From Micromonospora orduensis (GTDB lineage: Bacteria; Actinomycetota; Actinomycetes; Mycobacteriales; Micromonosporaceae), in contig NZ_VDFY01000186.1 of assembly GCF_006228125.1 (NCBI RefSeq), positions 1-51,043 on the forward strand: 51,043 nt of DNA, given 5' to 3'. The notes beneath the pieces are model-generated. The model saw only the letters and a list, made by a program, of their open reading frames with translations. It made no database searches and was not told where the DNA came from. A program made the translations under genes and the position numbers. Shown here in pieces: positions 7,828 to 16,548 of this stretch. Each line of letters starts with the position of its first letter. The first letter of the stretch is position 1.

Positions 7828-9027
7828 TCAGGACTCCTGGCGTCGGCGCCGGGCGAGGAGGAACGCCAACCCGCCAAGGGCGACCATGACGCTTCCCATG
7901 CCGGTCATGGCCGCGACCCGGCCGTCCCCGGTCACCGGCAGGATCGGAGCATCGCCACCAGGGCTGCCAGGTGCTCCGGGGCTGCCGGGTGCTCCGGGTG
8001 CTCCGGGTGCGCCCGGGCTGCCCGGTGCGCCCGGGCTGCCCGGTGCTCCGGGGCTGCCGGGTGCTCCGGGGCTGCCGGGTGCTCCGGGGCTGCCGGGTGC
8101 TCCGGGGCTGCCGGGTGCTCCGGGGCTGCCCGGTGCTCCGGGGCTGCCGGGTGCGCCAGGGCTCCCCGGTGCTCCGGGGCTGCCCGGTGCTCCGGGGCTG
8201 CCGGGTGCGCCAGGGCTCCCCGGAGGGCCCGACGGTCCGGGGGGACCAGACGGTCCCGGTGGGCCGGATGGTCCCGGCGGGCCCGTCGGGCCAGCGCAGA
8301 CCGGCGCGGTGATGACGTTGGTGTCGAGGGTGACTGCCGCGGTGCGCGCCAGTGCGCGTCCCTGCAGCGTCGCGCCGGTGGCCAGGGTGATCGCCGCCTG
8401 CGCCATGATGGTGCCCACGAAGGTGGTTCCCGTGCCGATCGTGGCCGAGCTGCCTATCTGCCAGAACACATTGCACGCCGACGCGCCGTTGATGAGGACG
8501 ACACTGCTGTTCGATGCCGTCGTCAACGAGGAGTCGACCTGGAAGATGAACACGGCGGCCGGGTCGCCCTGACCGTTGAGCGTCAGGGCCCCGGTCAGCT
8601 GCGCGGCCCCGATCCGGTAGACGCCCGCGTTGAGCGTGTTGCCGCCGAGTTCCGCCGGGAGATTGGTGAACGGTGTCCGGCCGGCGGCGTCGTTGTAGGC
8701 GATGGTCAGGTCGCTCTGGGCCTGGAGGGCGACCGCGTCGCCGAGGTGAACCTCGCCGCCGATGGTCGCCGTGCCGAAGCCCGACGCGGTGTTTCCGGGG
8801 AACCTCCCGAGGCTCTGCGCGAGGAAGCTCGGGCCGGTGTTCGTCGGCTCGGCCCCGGCCAGGACCGAGAAGTTGGCGGCCGTCCCCAGGTTCACCGGTG
8901 CTTCCTGGGCGATCGCCGACGTCGAGTTGAGCAGCAGCAGCACGCTCGCCGCGACGACGGTGGCCGCAGACGCCCCGAGTGCCGGAAGGAGCCTTCGCCG
9001 AACGCGCTGATTGGGTTTTGCTGTCAC
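7828..9027 (-). CDS. LPXTG-anchored ice-binding-like (DUF3494) protein with collagen-like stalk
   Basis: Predicted cell-wall-attached surface protein of 399 residues. In order: signal peptide (1-40); a DUF3494/ice-binding-protein domain (about 45-243) opening with VNLGTAANFSVLAGAEPTNTG and continuing through a beta-solenoid-like pattern; a collagen-like region of 37 Gly-X-Y triplets (246-356), first GPPGPS and then mainly GSPGAP units; and an LPVTG sorting motif (363-367), hydrophobic helix and RRRR tail. The GTG start has GGAGGG about 9 bases upstream. DUF3494 proteins bind ice in several bacteria and fungi but most homologues are uncharacterised, so ice binding is not certain and adhesion is equally possible. 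No sortase gene lies in the window. The gene stands alone between hairpins and a promoter region. Confidence 0.9.
   Translation of the reverse strand: MTAKPNQRVRRRLLPALGASAATVVAASVLLLLNSTSAIAQEAPVNLGTAANFSVLAGAEPTNTGPSFLAQSLGRFPGNTASGFGTATIGGEVHLGDAVALQAQSDLTIAYNDAAGRTPFTNLPAELGGNTLNAGVYRIGAAQLTGALTLNGQGDPAAVFIFQVDSSLTTASNSSVVLINGASACNVFWQIGSSATIGTGTTFVGTIMAQAAITLATGATLQGRALARTAAVTLDTNVITAPVCAGPTGPPGPSGPPGPSGPPGPSGPPGSPGAPGSPGAPGSPGAPGSPGAPGSPGAPGSPGAPGSPGAPGSPGAPGSPGAPGSPGAPGSPGAPGSPGAPGAPGAPGSPGAPGSPGGDAPILPVTGDGRVAAMTGMGSVMVALGGLAFLLARRRRQES
7960..8292. repeat. Collagen-like coding tandem repeat (18-bp unit)
   Basis: The segment encodes 37 consecutive Gly-X-Y triplets. Most of it is a near-perfect 18-bp tandem repeat, read on the minus strand as Gly-Ser-Pro-Gly-Ala-Pro, with about a dozen units. 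The nucleotide identity between units suggests recent expansion and likely length variation between strains. Confidence 0.9.
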
Positions 9028-9302
9028 AGAACACCCTCCGTGGGTATTACTCGCAGGGAGACGTCAGAAGCCGTGTCCTGCGTTAAGCGGCGTAGATGGC
9101 AGACAAGTGCGCTGACCACCACACCACGTCGAAGGCGCCTATACCACCAAAACGGAACAATACGGAAATGTCTCGACTCGTTCGGAAGAAGCCTTCACAC
9201 CGTCTGCGGTGCACGGTGTCGGAAGTCCTCTCGCGTCCGTCCGCCCGGTGTGGACTCCCGGCATAGGCGCGGAGTGGCACCCGAGCCGTCCGGTGGTCGT
9301 CC
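9028..9302. other. Intergenic region, nothing further recognised
   Basis: About 275 bases lie between the end of the methyltransferase gene and the start of the collagen-like gene, both on the minus strand. Apart from the GGAGGG ribosome binding site of the latter, no RNA gene, repeat or convincing operator was seen. Confidence 0.5.
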
Positions 9303-9956
9303 TCAGCGCGGGTCCGCCGGTGCCGGTCGGACCGCGCGCCCCCGGACGCAGGGCGAGGACGGGCTGTTGCTGGTCGCCGGGAAACGGAACCGCAGCAGTT
9401 CCTCGATGACGAAGCCCTGCGCCTGGACGGCGGCGATGGTGTCGCGGCTCGTGTGGCAGCCGGCGAAGAGCGCCGGCCACAGTGTCGCGTCGACCAGCCG
9501 CTGAACTCGCCGCAGGCGGCCGGGCTCCTCGACGGCGACGTGCTCGAAGAACCGCAGCTCAGCGCCGGGGCGTAGCACCCGAGCGACCTCGGCGAGTGCG
9601 ACCGCCTGATCGGGCACGGTGCACAACACCAACGCGACCACCGCCGCGTCGAACTCGCCGTCGCCGGCGGGCAGCGCCTCGGCCAGACCGTCGACGACCG
9701 TGACCGGCACGGGCGCCGTCGACGCCGCGCGCAGGGCCGCGGCGCGCAGGCGTGGCTCCGGTTCGACCGCGAGGACCTCGGTCACCGCGGGCGGGTAGTG
9801 CGGGAACATCCGGCCGTTGCCCGCGCCGATCTCGATCACCCGGCCGGACAGGCCCGCGACCAGGTCCCGCCGGTGCTCCGCCGTGCCGGCCCGGTCCATG
9901 GCGACGCTGAGGCGCTCGTAGACCCGGGCGAACACCGGGTGGGAAACCGCGGCCAT
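9303..9956 (-). CDS. SAM-dependent methyltransferase
   Basis: Class I methyltransferase (Methyltransf_11 type), 217 residues. The SAM-binding glycine-rich motif is VIEIGAGNGRMFPHY (early in the protein), followed by the acidic LAVEPEP motif II and FDAAVVALVLCTVPD (motif IV region). It resembles UbiE/phospholipid-methylating type enzymes, but no substrate can be named. The ATG at 9956 is preceded by GGAGG at a good distance; an upstream GTG at 9989 is less likely. It is divergent from the NAD(P)-binding gene. Confidence 0.85.
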   Translation of the reverse strand: MAAVSHPVFARVYERLSVAMDRAGTAEHRRDLVAGLSGRVIEIGAGNGRMFPHYPPAVTEVLAVEPEPRLRAAALRAASTAPVPVTVVDGLAEALPAGDGEFDAAVVALVLCTVPDQAVALAEVARVLRPGAELRFFEHVAVEEPGRLRRVQRLVDATLWPALFAGCHTSRDTIAAVQAQGFVIEELLRFRFPATSNSPSSPCVRGRAVRPAPADPR

Positions 9957-10079
9957 GCCGACCTCCAGTAGTGGTGGTGAACTCCGCACACCGTTCTCCG
10001 GCGATTGTCACGCACGGGCGCACGGTTTCCGTCTTACTGGTCAGGGGAGGAGGCACAGTCGGAAGGAAGTGGATCTGCC

Positions 10080-10835
10080 ATGAAGATGGTCGTCATCGGG
10101 GGTAGCGGCCTCATCGGTTCCAAGCTCGTGGACATCCTCGGCGCCCAGGGCCACGAGGCGGTGCCGGCGTCGCCGAAGACCGGTGTGAACACGCTGACCG
10201 GCGACGGCGTGGCCCAGGCACTCGCCGGCGCCGACGTCGTGGTCGACGTGTCGAACTCGCCGTCGTTCGAGGACGCGGCCGTGCGGGAGTTCTTCGAGAC
10301 GTCCACCCGTACCCTCCTCGCCGCGGCGGCGCAGGCGGGGATCGGGCACTACGTGGCGCTCTCCATCGTCGGATCCGACCGGATCCCCGACAGCGGGTAC
10401 ATGCGGGCGAAGGCCGCCCAGGAGAAACTCGTCGCCGCCGCTGGGATCCCGTACTCGCTGGTGCACGCGACCCAGTTCTTCGAGTTCCTCCAGGGTGTCG
10501 TCGACGCCGCCACGGACGGCGACACGGTCCACCTCGCGCCGGTGCTCATCCAGCCGATGGCCGCCGACGACGTCGCGGAGGCGGTGGCCGAGGTCGTGGT
10601 GGGGTCGCCGACGAACGGCGTCGTCGAGGTCGCGGGGCCGGAACAGTTCCGGATGGACGAGCTGGGCCGGTCCGTCCTCGCGGCGCGACACGATCCCCGT
10701 TCCGTGGTGACCGACCCCGCCGCCCGGTACTTCGGCGCCAGGCTGGGCGAACGCTCACTCGTCCCCGCCGACGGCGCCCGCCTCGCCGGTACCCGGCTGG
10801 ACGACTGGCGGGCCCGCACGGCCGGCGGGAGGTGA
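10080..10835 (+). CDS. NAD(P)H-binding NmrA/SDR-type protein
   Basis: Atypical short-chain dehydrogenase of 251 residues. It starts with the Rossmann motif VVIGGSGLIGSKLVDIL; a conserved middle segment (GHYVALSIVGSDRIPDSGYMRAKAAQE) and YSLVHATQFFEFLQGV follow. This is the NmrA-like/NAD(P)-binding family, which includes redox sensors and quinone or isoflavone reductases. The ATG at 10080 follows a purine-rich GGAAGTGGA. The Lys of YMRAK could be the catalytic Lys. Its end is 9 bp from the convergent membrane-protein gene. The substrate is unknown. Confidence 0.85.
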   Translation: MKMVVIGGSGLIGSKLVDILGAQGHEAVPASPKTGVNTLTGDGVAQALAGADVVVDVSNSPSFEDAAVREFFETSTRTLLAAAAQAGIGHYVALSIVGSDRIPDSGYMRAKAAQEKLVAAAGIPYSLVHATQFFEFLQGVVDAATDGDTVHLAPVLIQPMAADDVAEAVAEVVVGSPTNGVVEVAGPEQFRMDELGRSVLAARHDPRSVVTDPAARYFGARLGERSLVPADGARLAGTRLDDWRARTAGGR

Positions 10836-10844
10836 CCCGGTCCG

Positions 10845-13088
10845 CTACGGCGTCGGGCCGGCCCGCTCGCGCAGGCGCCGCACCAGCTCCCGCGCCGCCC
10901 GGGTGAACGGCTCGTCGGACTCGCCCGGCCAGTGCCCCTCGATCGGCGGGGGCACGCTGTCGCTGAGCGGTGTCACCACGTCGCGGGGGTCGCGCTGGCG
11001 GCGGTCCACCGCGTCCGCCGGGTCACCGGTGGCGGGCGGGACCGGCGACCGGTGGGCGGAGAAGATCCAACCGCCGACGGGGTCCGTGTCGCGCCACAGG
11101 TTCACCCAGCGCCAGCCGACCCGCCGGCCGATCTCGCGCAGCGCGGCGTCGTCGACGTAGGCGGGGAAGAGCCGCGCGTACAGCCGTCGCAGCGGCGACC
11201 CGTGGGTGAGCAGGGCGACCCGGTTGCCGACGTGCGGCGGCAACTGCAGCACCGTCGCGGCGAGCAGCACCGAGCCGTGACTGTGTCCGGTGAGCAGCAC
11301 CGCGTTCCCGCGTCCCACGAGGTACGTGATGCGCCGGGTCAGCTCCGGCACGGCCCGTTCGGAGTAGCAGGGCGGCGCGAACGGGTGGGCGGCCCGGGGC
11401 CAGAAGGTGCCGAGGTCCCACAGGACGCCCACGTGCCGCCGGAACGGGACCGTCCGGTACGCGAAGACACCGCCGACGATCAGGCCGAGGATGATCGCCG
11501 CGATCACCCAGCTGCCGAACGCGATGCCGAAGGTGACAGCGCCGGCCGGCAGCCCGGCGAACCGCTCGACGACGTCACTCGGGAACTGCCCGATCAGGCC
11601 GATGGTGGTGGTGGCCGTGCCGAGCCCGGCGAAACAGCCGTAGGCGACCGCCAGCGGCACCAGCTTCTCGGTGAACCGGGCACGGGCGATCGCGGTTCGG
11701 ACCTGCCGCAGTCGAGGCACCGCCTCCGCAGGCGGATCCGGGTAGTCGTGCGCGACGATCGCCGCCGCGGCCCGGTGCCGAGCGCGTCGGGAGACGAGCG
11801 CGAGCAGGCCGGCGACGACAAGCGTGAGCGCCACCGCGCGCAGAAAACCGAAGATCGCCCAGGTGTACGCCGGGGGAGGGCCGGTGGCGATGCCCTCCCC
11901 GGTGGGCAGGTCGCGGTCCAGGAAGTCCGCCGCCCGGTAGACCAGTTCGGCGGAGTACGCCACCGCGACACTGATCCCGGTCGCCGCGATGAAGAGGGCC
12001 CCCAGCCCGAACATCGACGTGACGCCCCGCCTGCGGTCGCGGCGCAACAGCAGCACCACGCCGAGGGCGGCCAGCAGCGTCGTCTGCGCCACGAACACGC
12101 CGGCCAGTGTCGTGTCGTAGCCGGGAAGCCCGCGCTCGTGGCTCCACGGCTGGGAGCTGGCCAGCGCGTGGACCATGACGACAGCGGTCAGGACGACCGC
12201 GACGGTCCGCAGCGCGGAGGTGATCCGGTCGAGCCGGCGGTCGGTGGCGCCCCGGTCGATCAGCGGCGGTGTGCAGAGCAGACCCACACAGGCGGCCAGG
12301 ACCACGGCGGTGGCCACGGCCAGCCCGATCGTGGTGACCGTGGCGCCGGTCGCGGCCCGGGCGAGCAGCAGCGTCAGGTCCAGCGTCGCGAGCGCGGCGG
12401 CGACATGGATGGAGCGCAGCCGCCCCACCAGGGGCTCGGCGTCCCACTGGCCGATGGCGCCGAGTGGAAGGTCGGAGACGTCCCGGTCGGGTGCGCGGAA
12501 CGCGGAGAACGCCCGTCCCGGCCGGTTGCTGAACCGCCAGACCAGGCCGATGGCGGCCGCCGGGAGGAGCGCGAGCACCGCCAGCCGCAGCCCGACCGGT
12601 TGCCCACCCAACCAGGACAACCAGCTGCGGCCGGCCAGGCAGCGGGGCGAGGCCGTGCACTTCCAGCCGACCAGGTCCAGCGCGACGCCGGAGATGGCGA
12701 GCACGTACAGCGCGGTGAGGGTGAGCGCCAGCACCCGGCACAGGGACTTGACCACGGCCTCCGAGCGGGGGTCCGCCGGACGCATCCAGATCGCGACGTT
12801 TACCAGCATGAACGGCAGCAGGAAGACCAACGCCAGGGTGCGGGCCACCGTCCCGGACGGCAGGTCACCCCAGCGGTACGCCTCCAGCGTCACCCCGTGC
12901 GCGGCGCCGGTGTCCGTATGCCGGGGTCGTTGCCGGTAGAAGCCTCCGCTGCGGTCGCCCGCGACCTGCGTGATCTGCCGCAGGTCCAGCACCTGGTCGG
13001 GGCTGGCGCCGGAGACGCCGTGCACCCGCAACTCCACGACGTCGCCGGGGACGTCCGGCCCGCTCAACCGCGCTGGTCCATCCGACAT
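10845..13088 (-). CDS. Multi-spanning membrane protein with a lipase-like GHSHGS motif, function unknown
   Basis: A 747-residue integral membrane protein. The N-terminal cytoplasmic segment begins VVELRVHGVSGA and is followed by about ten hydrophobic helices (for example TLALVFLLPFMLVNVAIWM and VVLTAVVMVHALASS). After the last helix, a soluble C-terminal region contains NAVLLTGHSHGSVLLAATVL, which matches the nucleophile elbow GxSxG of alpha/beta hydrolases (Ser in GHSHGS). The N-terminal VHGVSG may be the matching oxyanion/HG element, so the hydrolase fold would be split around a membrane domain. This is an inference. The ATG at 13088 has a GGGGGG Shine-Dalgarno-like tract just upstream. It follows the AraC regulator gene by 70 bp on the same strand. 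Confidence 0.75.
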   Translation of the reverse strand: MSDGPARLSGPDVPGDVVELRVHGVSGASPDQVLDLRQITQVAGDRSGGFYRQRPRHTDTGAAHGVTLEAYRWGDLPSGTVARTLALVFLLPFMLVNVAIWMRPADPRSEAVVKSLCRVLALTLTALYVLAISGVALDLVGWKCTASPRCLAGRSWLSWLGGQPVGLRLAVLALLPAAAIGLVWRFSNRPGRAFSAFRAPDRDVSDLPLGAIGQWDAEPLVGRLRSIHVAAALATLDLTLLLARAATGATVTTIGLAVATAVVLAACVGLLCTPPLIDRGATDRRLDRITSALRTVAVVLTAVVMVHALASSQPWSHERGLPGYDTTLAGVFVAQTTLLAALGVVLLLRRDRRRGVTSMFGLGALFIAATGISVAVAYSAELVYRAADFLDRDLPTGEGIATGPPPAYTWAIFGFLRAVALTLVVAGLLALVSRRARHRAAAAIVAHDYPDPPAEAVPRLRQVRTAIARARFTEKLVPLAVAYGCFAGLGTATTTIGLIGQFPSDVVERFAGLPAGAVTFGIAFGSWVIAAIILGLIVGGVFAYRTVPFRRHVGVLWDLGTFWPRAAHPFAPPCYSERAVPELTRRITYLVGRGNAVLLTGHSHGSVLLAATVLQLPPHVGNRVALLTHGSPLRRLYARLFPAYVDDAALREIGRRVGWRWVNLWRDTDPVGGWIFSAHRSPVPPATGDPADAVDRRQRDPRDVVTPLSDSVPPPIEGHWPGESDEPFTRAARELVRRLRERAGPTP

Positions 13089-13158
13089 CGCCCCCCGACG
13101 TGTCCTGACCGGCGTCGGGCATGTCCTTGAGCCGAGGCCGGGCCGCCATCTCCGCGTT

Positions 13159-14148
13159 CTACCCGGCCCGGACGGCCCCAACCGCCGGCCGGCGGCTGCT
13201 CACGGCGCTCGCGACCGGGGTCGGCTGTCCGGACCGCCCGGAGCGGGCCAGCTGCCGGTAGGCGCGCGGTGAGACGCCTGTGGTGCGTTTGAAGGCGACG
13301 CTGAGGGCGCTCTCCGAGCCGTATCCGACGGCGTGGGCGATGGTGGCGACGGTGTCCGAGCCGCGCCGGATGCGGTCGGCCGCCAGTTCGATCCGCCAAC
13401 TCGTGAGGTACTCCAGTGGGCCGACGCCCACCACCTTCTTGAAGCGGGCCGCCAACGTCGACCGGGAGACCATGGCGGCGCGGGCGAGGTCGTCCACGGT
13501 CCACGGTTGTGCGGGCCGGGCGTGCAGCGCCCGCAGTGCCGGGGCGACCACCGGGTCGGCGAGACCGGCCAGCCAGCCGGTCGTGGCCTGCGGGTCGCGG
13601 GCGAGGTGCAACCGCAGGACCCGGATGAGCAGGACGAGGGCGAGATGCTCGGCGACGAGCCTCGACCCGAGCTGTGTCCGTCGGAGTTCGGCGTCGATCT
13701 CGTCGAGGGCCCACCGGACGGCGCTGGCCTCCGGGGTGTCGGCGGGTACGTGGATGACCGGCGGAAGGCTGTCCAGCAGGAGGCTGCGGGCCCGGTCGCC
13801 CAGGGTGAACGCACCGCCGACGAGGAACACGTCGTCCCCGTCGCCGGCCTGGGCCACGCCGGCGACGGCGGTGGCGAAGACCGAGTGCGCTGGCTCGACC
13901 GGTGCGTCGGGCTCGCTGAAGAGCGTGTACGCCACCGGTCGGGTCAGGAGGAAGCAGTCGCCCTCGTCGAGGCTGACCGGGTCGGGGTCGCCGTCGATCC
14001 GCAGGAGACACCGGCCGCGACGGACGGCGTTGAACTTGGCCCCGGCCGGCGGGTCGAACGCGACGGCCCAGCGGCCGCCGGCGACCAGGCCGGCGGAGAC
14101 GTGACTCGTGGCGCCGAGGAGAGCCAGCACCTCTTCGAGCGGATCCAC
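13159..14148 (-). CDS. AraC-family transcriptional regulator
   Basis: A 329-residue regulator with an N-terminal cupin domain (AraC_binding/cupin_6 type: VSAGLVAGGRWAVAFDPPAG to GDCFLLTRP) and a C-terminal double helix-turn-helix domain (WTVDDLARAAMVSRSTLAARFKK and IAHAVGYGSESALSVAFKR, ending GVSPRAYR). The GTG start has AGGAGG 4 bases upstream. It is transcribed divergently from an SDR gene across an 81-bp gap, the usual arrangement for a local regulator and its target. Autoregulation and activation of the SDR gene are inferred from position only. Confidence 0.9.
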   Translation of the reverse strand: MDPLEEVLALLGATSHVSAGLVAGGRWAVAFDPPAGAKFNAVRRGRCLLRIDGDPDPVSLDEGDCFLLTRPVAYTLFSEPDAPVEPAHSVFATAVAGVAQAGDGDDVFLVGGAFTLGDRARSLLLDSLPPVIHVPADTPEASAVRWALDEIDAELRRTQLGSRLVAEHLALVLLIRVLRLHLARDPQATTGWLAGLADPVVAPALRALHARPAQPWTVDDLARAAMVSRSTLAARFKKVVGVGPLEYLTSWRIELAADRIRRGSDTVATIAHAVGYGSESALSVAFKRTTGVSPRAYRQLARSGRSGQPTPVASAVSSRRPAVGAVRAG

Positions 14149-14229
14149 CCCACCTCCTGGACGCTCCCTAAAGTATGACGGACTCCAGACTATAGGCGGT
14201 CCAGAGTGACCGTTCGTAGCCTGGCGAGC

Positions 14230-15189
14230 ATGACAGCCAACCGACGTCTCACCACCCCCTTCACCGCCCGCACCACCGCCGCCGAGATCCTCGACGGAGT
14301 CGACCTCACCGGACGCCGGATGATCGTCACGGGGGGCGCCTCCGGCATCGGCGTCGAGACCGTGCGCGCCCTGGCGGGTGCCGGCGCCGACGTCACCATC
14401 GCCACCCGCGATCCCCGCCGCGCCGAGGCGCTCGTCGAGGAGTTCGCCGGGCGGGGCGCGGTCAGCTCGGCCGCGCTCGACCTCGCCGACCTGGAGTCGG
14501 TCGACGCCTTCGTCGAGGGGTGGCGGGGCCCACTCGACGTACTGGTCGCCAATGCCGGGATCATGGCGATCCCGACCCGCCAGCTCACGGCGCAGGGTTG
14601 GGAGATGCAGCTCGCGACGAACTTCCTGGGTCACTTCGCGCTCGCCCTGGGGCTGCACGGCAGCCTGCGGGCCGCGCCGGCGGCGCGGGTCGTGGTGGTC
14701 AGTTCCGGCGCCCACCGGGCCGCGCCGTTCGACTTCGACGACCCGCAGTTCGAGCGGCGCGCGTACGACCCGTGGTCGGCCTACGGCCAGTCGAAGACCG
14801 CGGAGACCCTGCTCGCGGTCGGCATCACCCGGCGGTGGGCGGTGGACGGGATCACCGCCAACGCCCTCAACCCCGGCTACATCTTCACCAACCTCCAGCG
14901 CCACATGGACGACGACACGATGCGCGCCATGGGTGCCATGGACGAGGCGGGCAACCTCGTCGAGGCGGACTACTACAAGAACCCGGCCCAGGGCGCGTCG
15001 ACCACCGTGCTGCTCGCCGGCTCGCCTCTGCTCGCCGGTGTCGCCGGCCGGTACTTCGACGACAACCAGGAGGCGGAGGTCGTACCCGGCGGGCCGGACG
15101 CCACCGGCGGGGTGGCCGCCCACGCGCTGGACCCGGCCGCCGCCGACCGACTGTGGGCGTACGCCGAAAAGGCGGTGGTCACGCGCTGA
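14230..15189 (+). CDS. Short-chain dehydrogenase/reductase (SDR)
   Basis: Classical SDR oxidoreductase of about 319 residues. The cofactor motif is MIVTGGASGIGVETVRAL (TGxxxGIG); the NAG motif is VLVANAGIM, catalytic Ser is in VVVSSGAHR, and the active-site YxxxK is YGQSK. Its length and long C-terminal part resemble the retinol dehydrogenase/WWOX-like oxidoreductases of actinomycetes. ATG at 14230 is preceded by TAGCCT at a distance compatible with leaderless transcription. The divergent AraC gene is the likely regulator. The substrate is unknown. Confidence 0.9.
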   Translation: MTANRRLTTPFTARTTAAEILDGVDLTGRRMIVTGGASGIGVETVRALAGAGADVTIATRDPRRAEALVEEFAGRGAVSSAALDLADLESVDAFVEGWRGPLDVLVANAGIMAIPTRQLTAQGWEMQLATNFLGHFALALGLHGSLRAAPAARVVVVSSGAHRAAPFDFDDPQFERRAYDPWSAYGQSKTAETLLAVGITRRWAVDGITANALNPGYIFTNLQRHMDDDTMRAMGAMDEAGNLVEADYYKNPAQGASTTVLLAGSPLLAGVAGRYFDDNQEAEVVPGGPDATGGVAAHALDPAAADRLWAYAEKAVVTR

Positions 15190-15255
15190 GGCGCCGACGC
15201 GGCCACGGCCGGCACGGTCCAGGATTGATCCGGTTACGGCCGGGTACGTGCCGCT

Positions 15256-16470
15256 ATGGTCGATGCCGGTCGTCAGGGATCGGACGGGGGCACCCCGCCC
15301 CGGAACGACAGGAGCGCCCGGACCGGCCTGGCGGCGCGGCTCACCGGGCTGCGTGAGCGTTCGGTGGTGGAGCTGCGGGACCGGGGGCGTCGGGTCCGCG
15401 CCATCGGCGGGCTCGCCGTGCAGGCCGGACTGGCCGCGGCGCTGTCCTGGCTGGTGGCGCACGAGCTGCTGCACGTCTCGCAGCCGGTGTTCGCCCCGAT
15501 CTCGGCGGTGTCGACTCTCGCCGCGTCCGTCGGTCAACGGTTGCGCCGCACCATCGAGCTGATCTTCGGCGTCACCGTCGGGGTGCTGATCGGCGATCTG
15601 CTGCTCCTGGTGATCGGCACCGGCTGGTGGCAACTCGCTCTGATCGTCGTCCTGGCCATCCTGGTCGCGTTGTTCCTGGTCGGCAGCGCCGCGGTGATGA
15701 TCCAGGCCGGAGCCACGGCGGTGCTCATAGTCGCGCTCAGTCCGTCCGTGAACGACCTGGAGATCCCCCGCTTCGTGGACGCCCTCATCGGGGGAGCGGT
15801 GGCGCTGCTGGTGACGGCCGTCCTGCTGCCGCTGAACCCGTTGCGGGTGCTCAACCGGGCGGCCCGGCCGGCGCTGGACCTGCTCGCCACCCAGCTCGAC
15901 GCGACCGCCTCCGCCCTGCGCGAGGGCGACGTCGCCCGTGCGCGTGCCGCGTTGACCGCGCTGCGGGAGAACACCGATCAGGTGAACGCTCTGATCGAGG
16001 CGACCAGGGGCGCTCGGGAGGCCAGCACCCTGTCGCCGGTCAACTGGCATCACCGGCACGGGCCGGTGAGCCGGTACGCCCGGGTGGCGGAACCGATCGA
16101 CCGGGCGATGCGCAACAGCGGGACGTTGATCCGCCGGGCGGTGACCCTGATCGAGGACGGCGAGCCGGTCCCGGAGTCGATGCCGAGGGCGGTCGCCGAT
16201 CTGGCCGAGACGGTCCGGCTGCTCAAGCGGCAGTTCGCCGCCGGCGATGAACCCCTGCGGGCACGGGAGGTGGCGTTGCGGGCGGTCCGCGCTGCCGGTG
16301 ACGCGTACCGGGCGGGCGTCGGCTTCTCCGGCGCCGTCGTGGTGGCGCAGGTCCGGACGACAGTCAGCGATCTGATGGTGGGCACCGGGCTGACCCAGGA
16401 GGCCGCGAACCGGCTGGTCCGGCGCGCCTTCGGTGAGCTTCGGCCACCCGCCGCCACCCGAGGGCGCTGA
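15256..16470 (+). CDS. FUSC/aromatic acid exporter-type membrane protein
   Basis: A 404-residue inner-membrane protein with about six transmembrane helices in its first half (QAGLAAALSWLVAHELL, RRTIELIFGVTVGVLIGDLLLLVIG, LALIVVLAILVALFLVGSAAVMI, LIGGAVALLVTAVLLP) and a helical cytoplasmic C-terminal half. This is the FUSC/ArAE family layout, associated with efflux of aromatic acids or other amphipathic compounds. The motif VFAPISAVSTLAASVGQRLRRT matches the conserved first-loop signature. It follows the SDR gene by 66 bp on the same strand, so they could be co-transcribed. The transported molecule is not known. Confidence 0.8.
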   Translation: MVDAGRQGSDGGTPPRNDRSARTGLAARLTGLRERSVVELRDRGRRVRAIGGLAVQAGLAAALSWLVAHELLHVSQPVFAPISAVSTLAASVGQRLRRTIELIFGVTVGVLIGDLLLLVIGTGWWQLALIVVLAILVALFLVGSAAVMIQAGATAVLIVALSPSVNDLEIPRFVDALIGGAVALLVTAVLLPLNPLRVLNRAARPALDLLATQLDATASALREGDVARARAALTALRENTDQVNALIEATRGAREASTLSPVNWHHRHGPVSRYARVAEPIDRAMRNSGTLIRRAVTLIEDGEPVPESMPRAVADLAETVRLLKRQFAAGDEPLRAREVALRAVRAAGDAYRAGVGFSGAVVVAQVRTTVSDLMVGTGLTQEAANRLVRRAFGELRPPAATRGR

Positions 16471-16475
16471 CGGTC

Positions 16476-16548
16476 TGGCACCACCGTTGGCGGCAGGATG
16501 AGCCATGGGTGTTGCAATCTGAGCCAAAGTGGTGCCATGATGGTGCCA
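16476..16548. promoter_or_regulatory. Promoter with TGGTGCCA operator repeats of the RHH-DUF4097-ABC operon
   Basis: TGGTGCCA occurs at 16530-16537 and 16541-16548, exactly 11 bp apart (one helical turn), and once inverted at 16476-16483 (TGGCACCA). A plausible promoter is TTGCAA (16512-16517), 18 bp, CATGAT (16536-16541), which would place the transcription start at the ATG itself (leaderless). Half-sites one helical turn apart fit binding by ribbon-helix-helix dimers, and the first gene encodes such a protein, so autoregulation is likely. Confidence 0.6.

Noticed and set aside
7775..8572. Plus-strand frame with Gly-Leu-Pro-Gly-Ala-Pro repeats, which also looks collagen-like
   Set aside because: It is the reverse complement of the collagen-like stalk. 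The minus-strand product has a signal peptide, DUF3494 domain and LPVTG, so it is the true gene.
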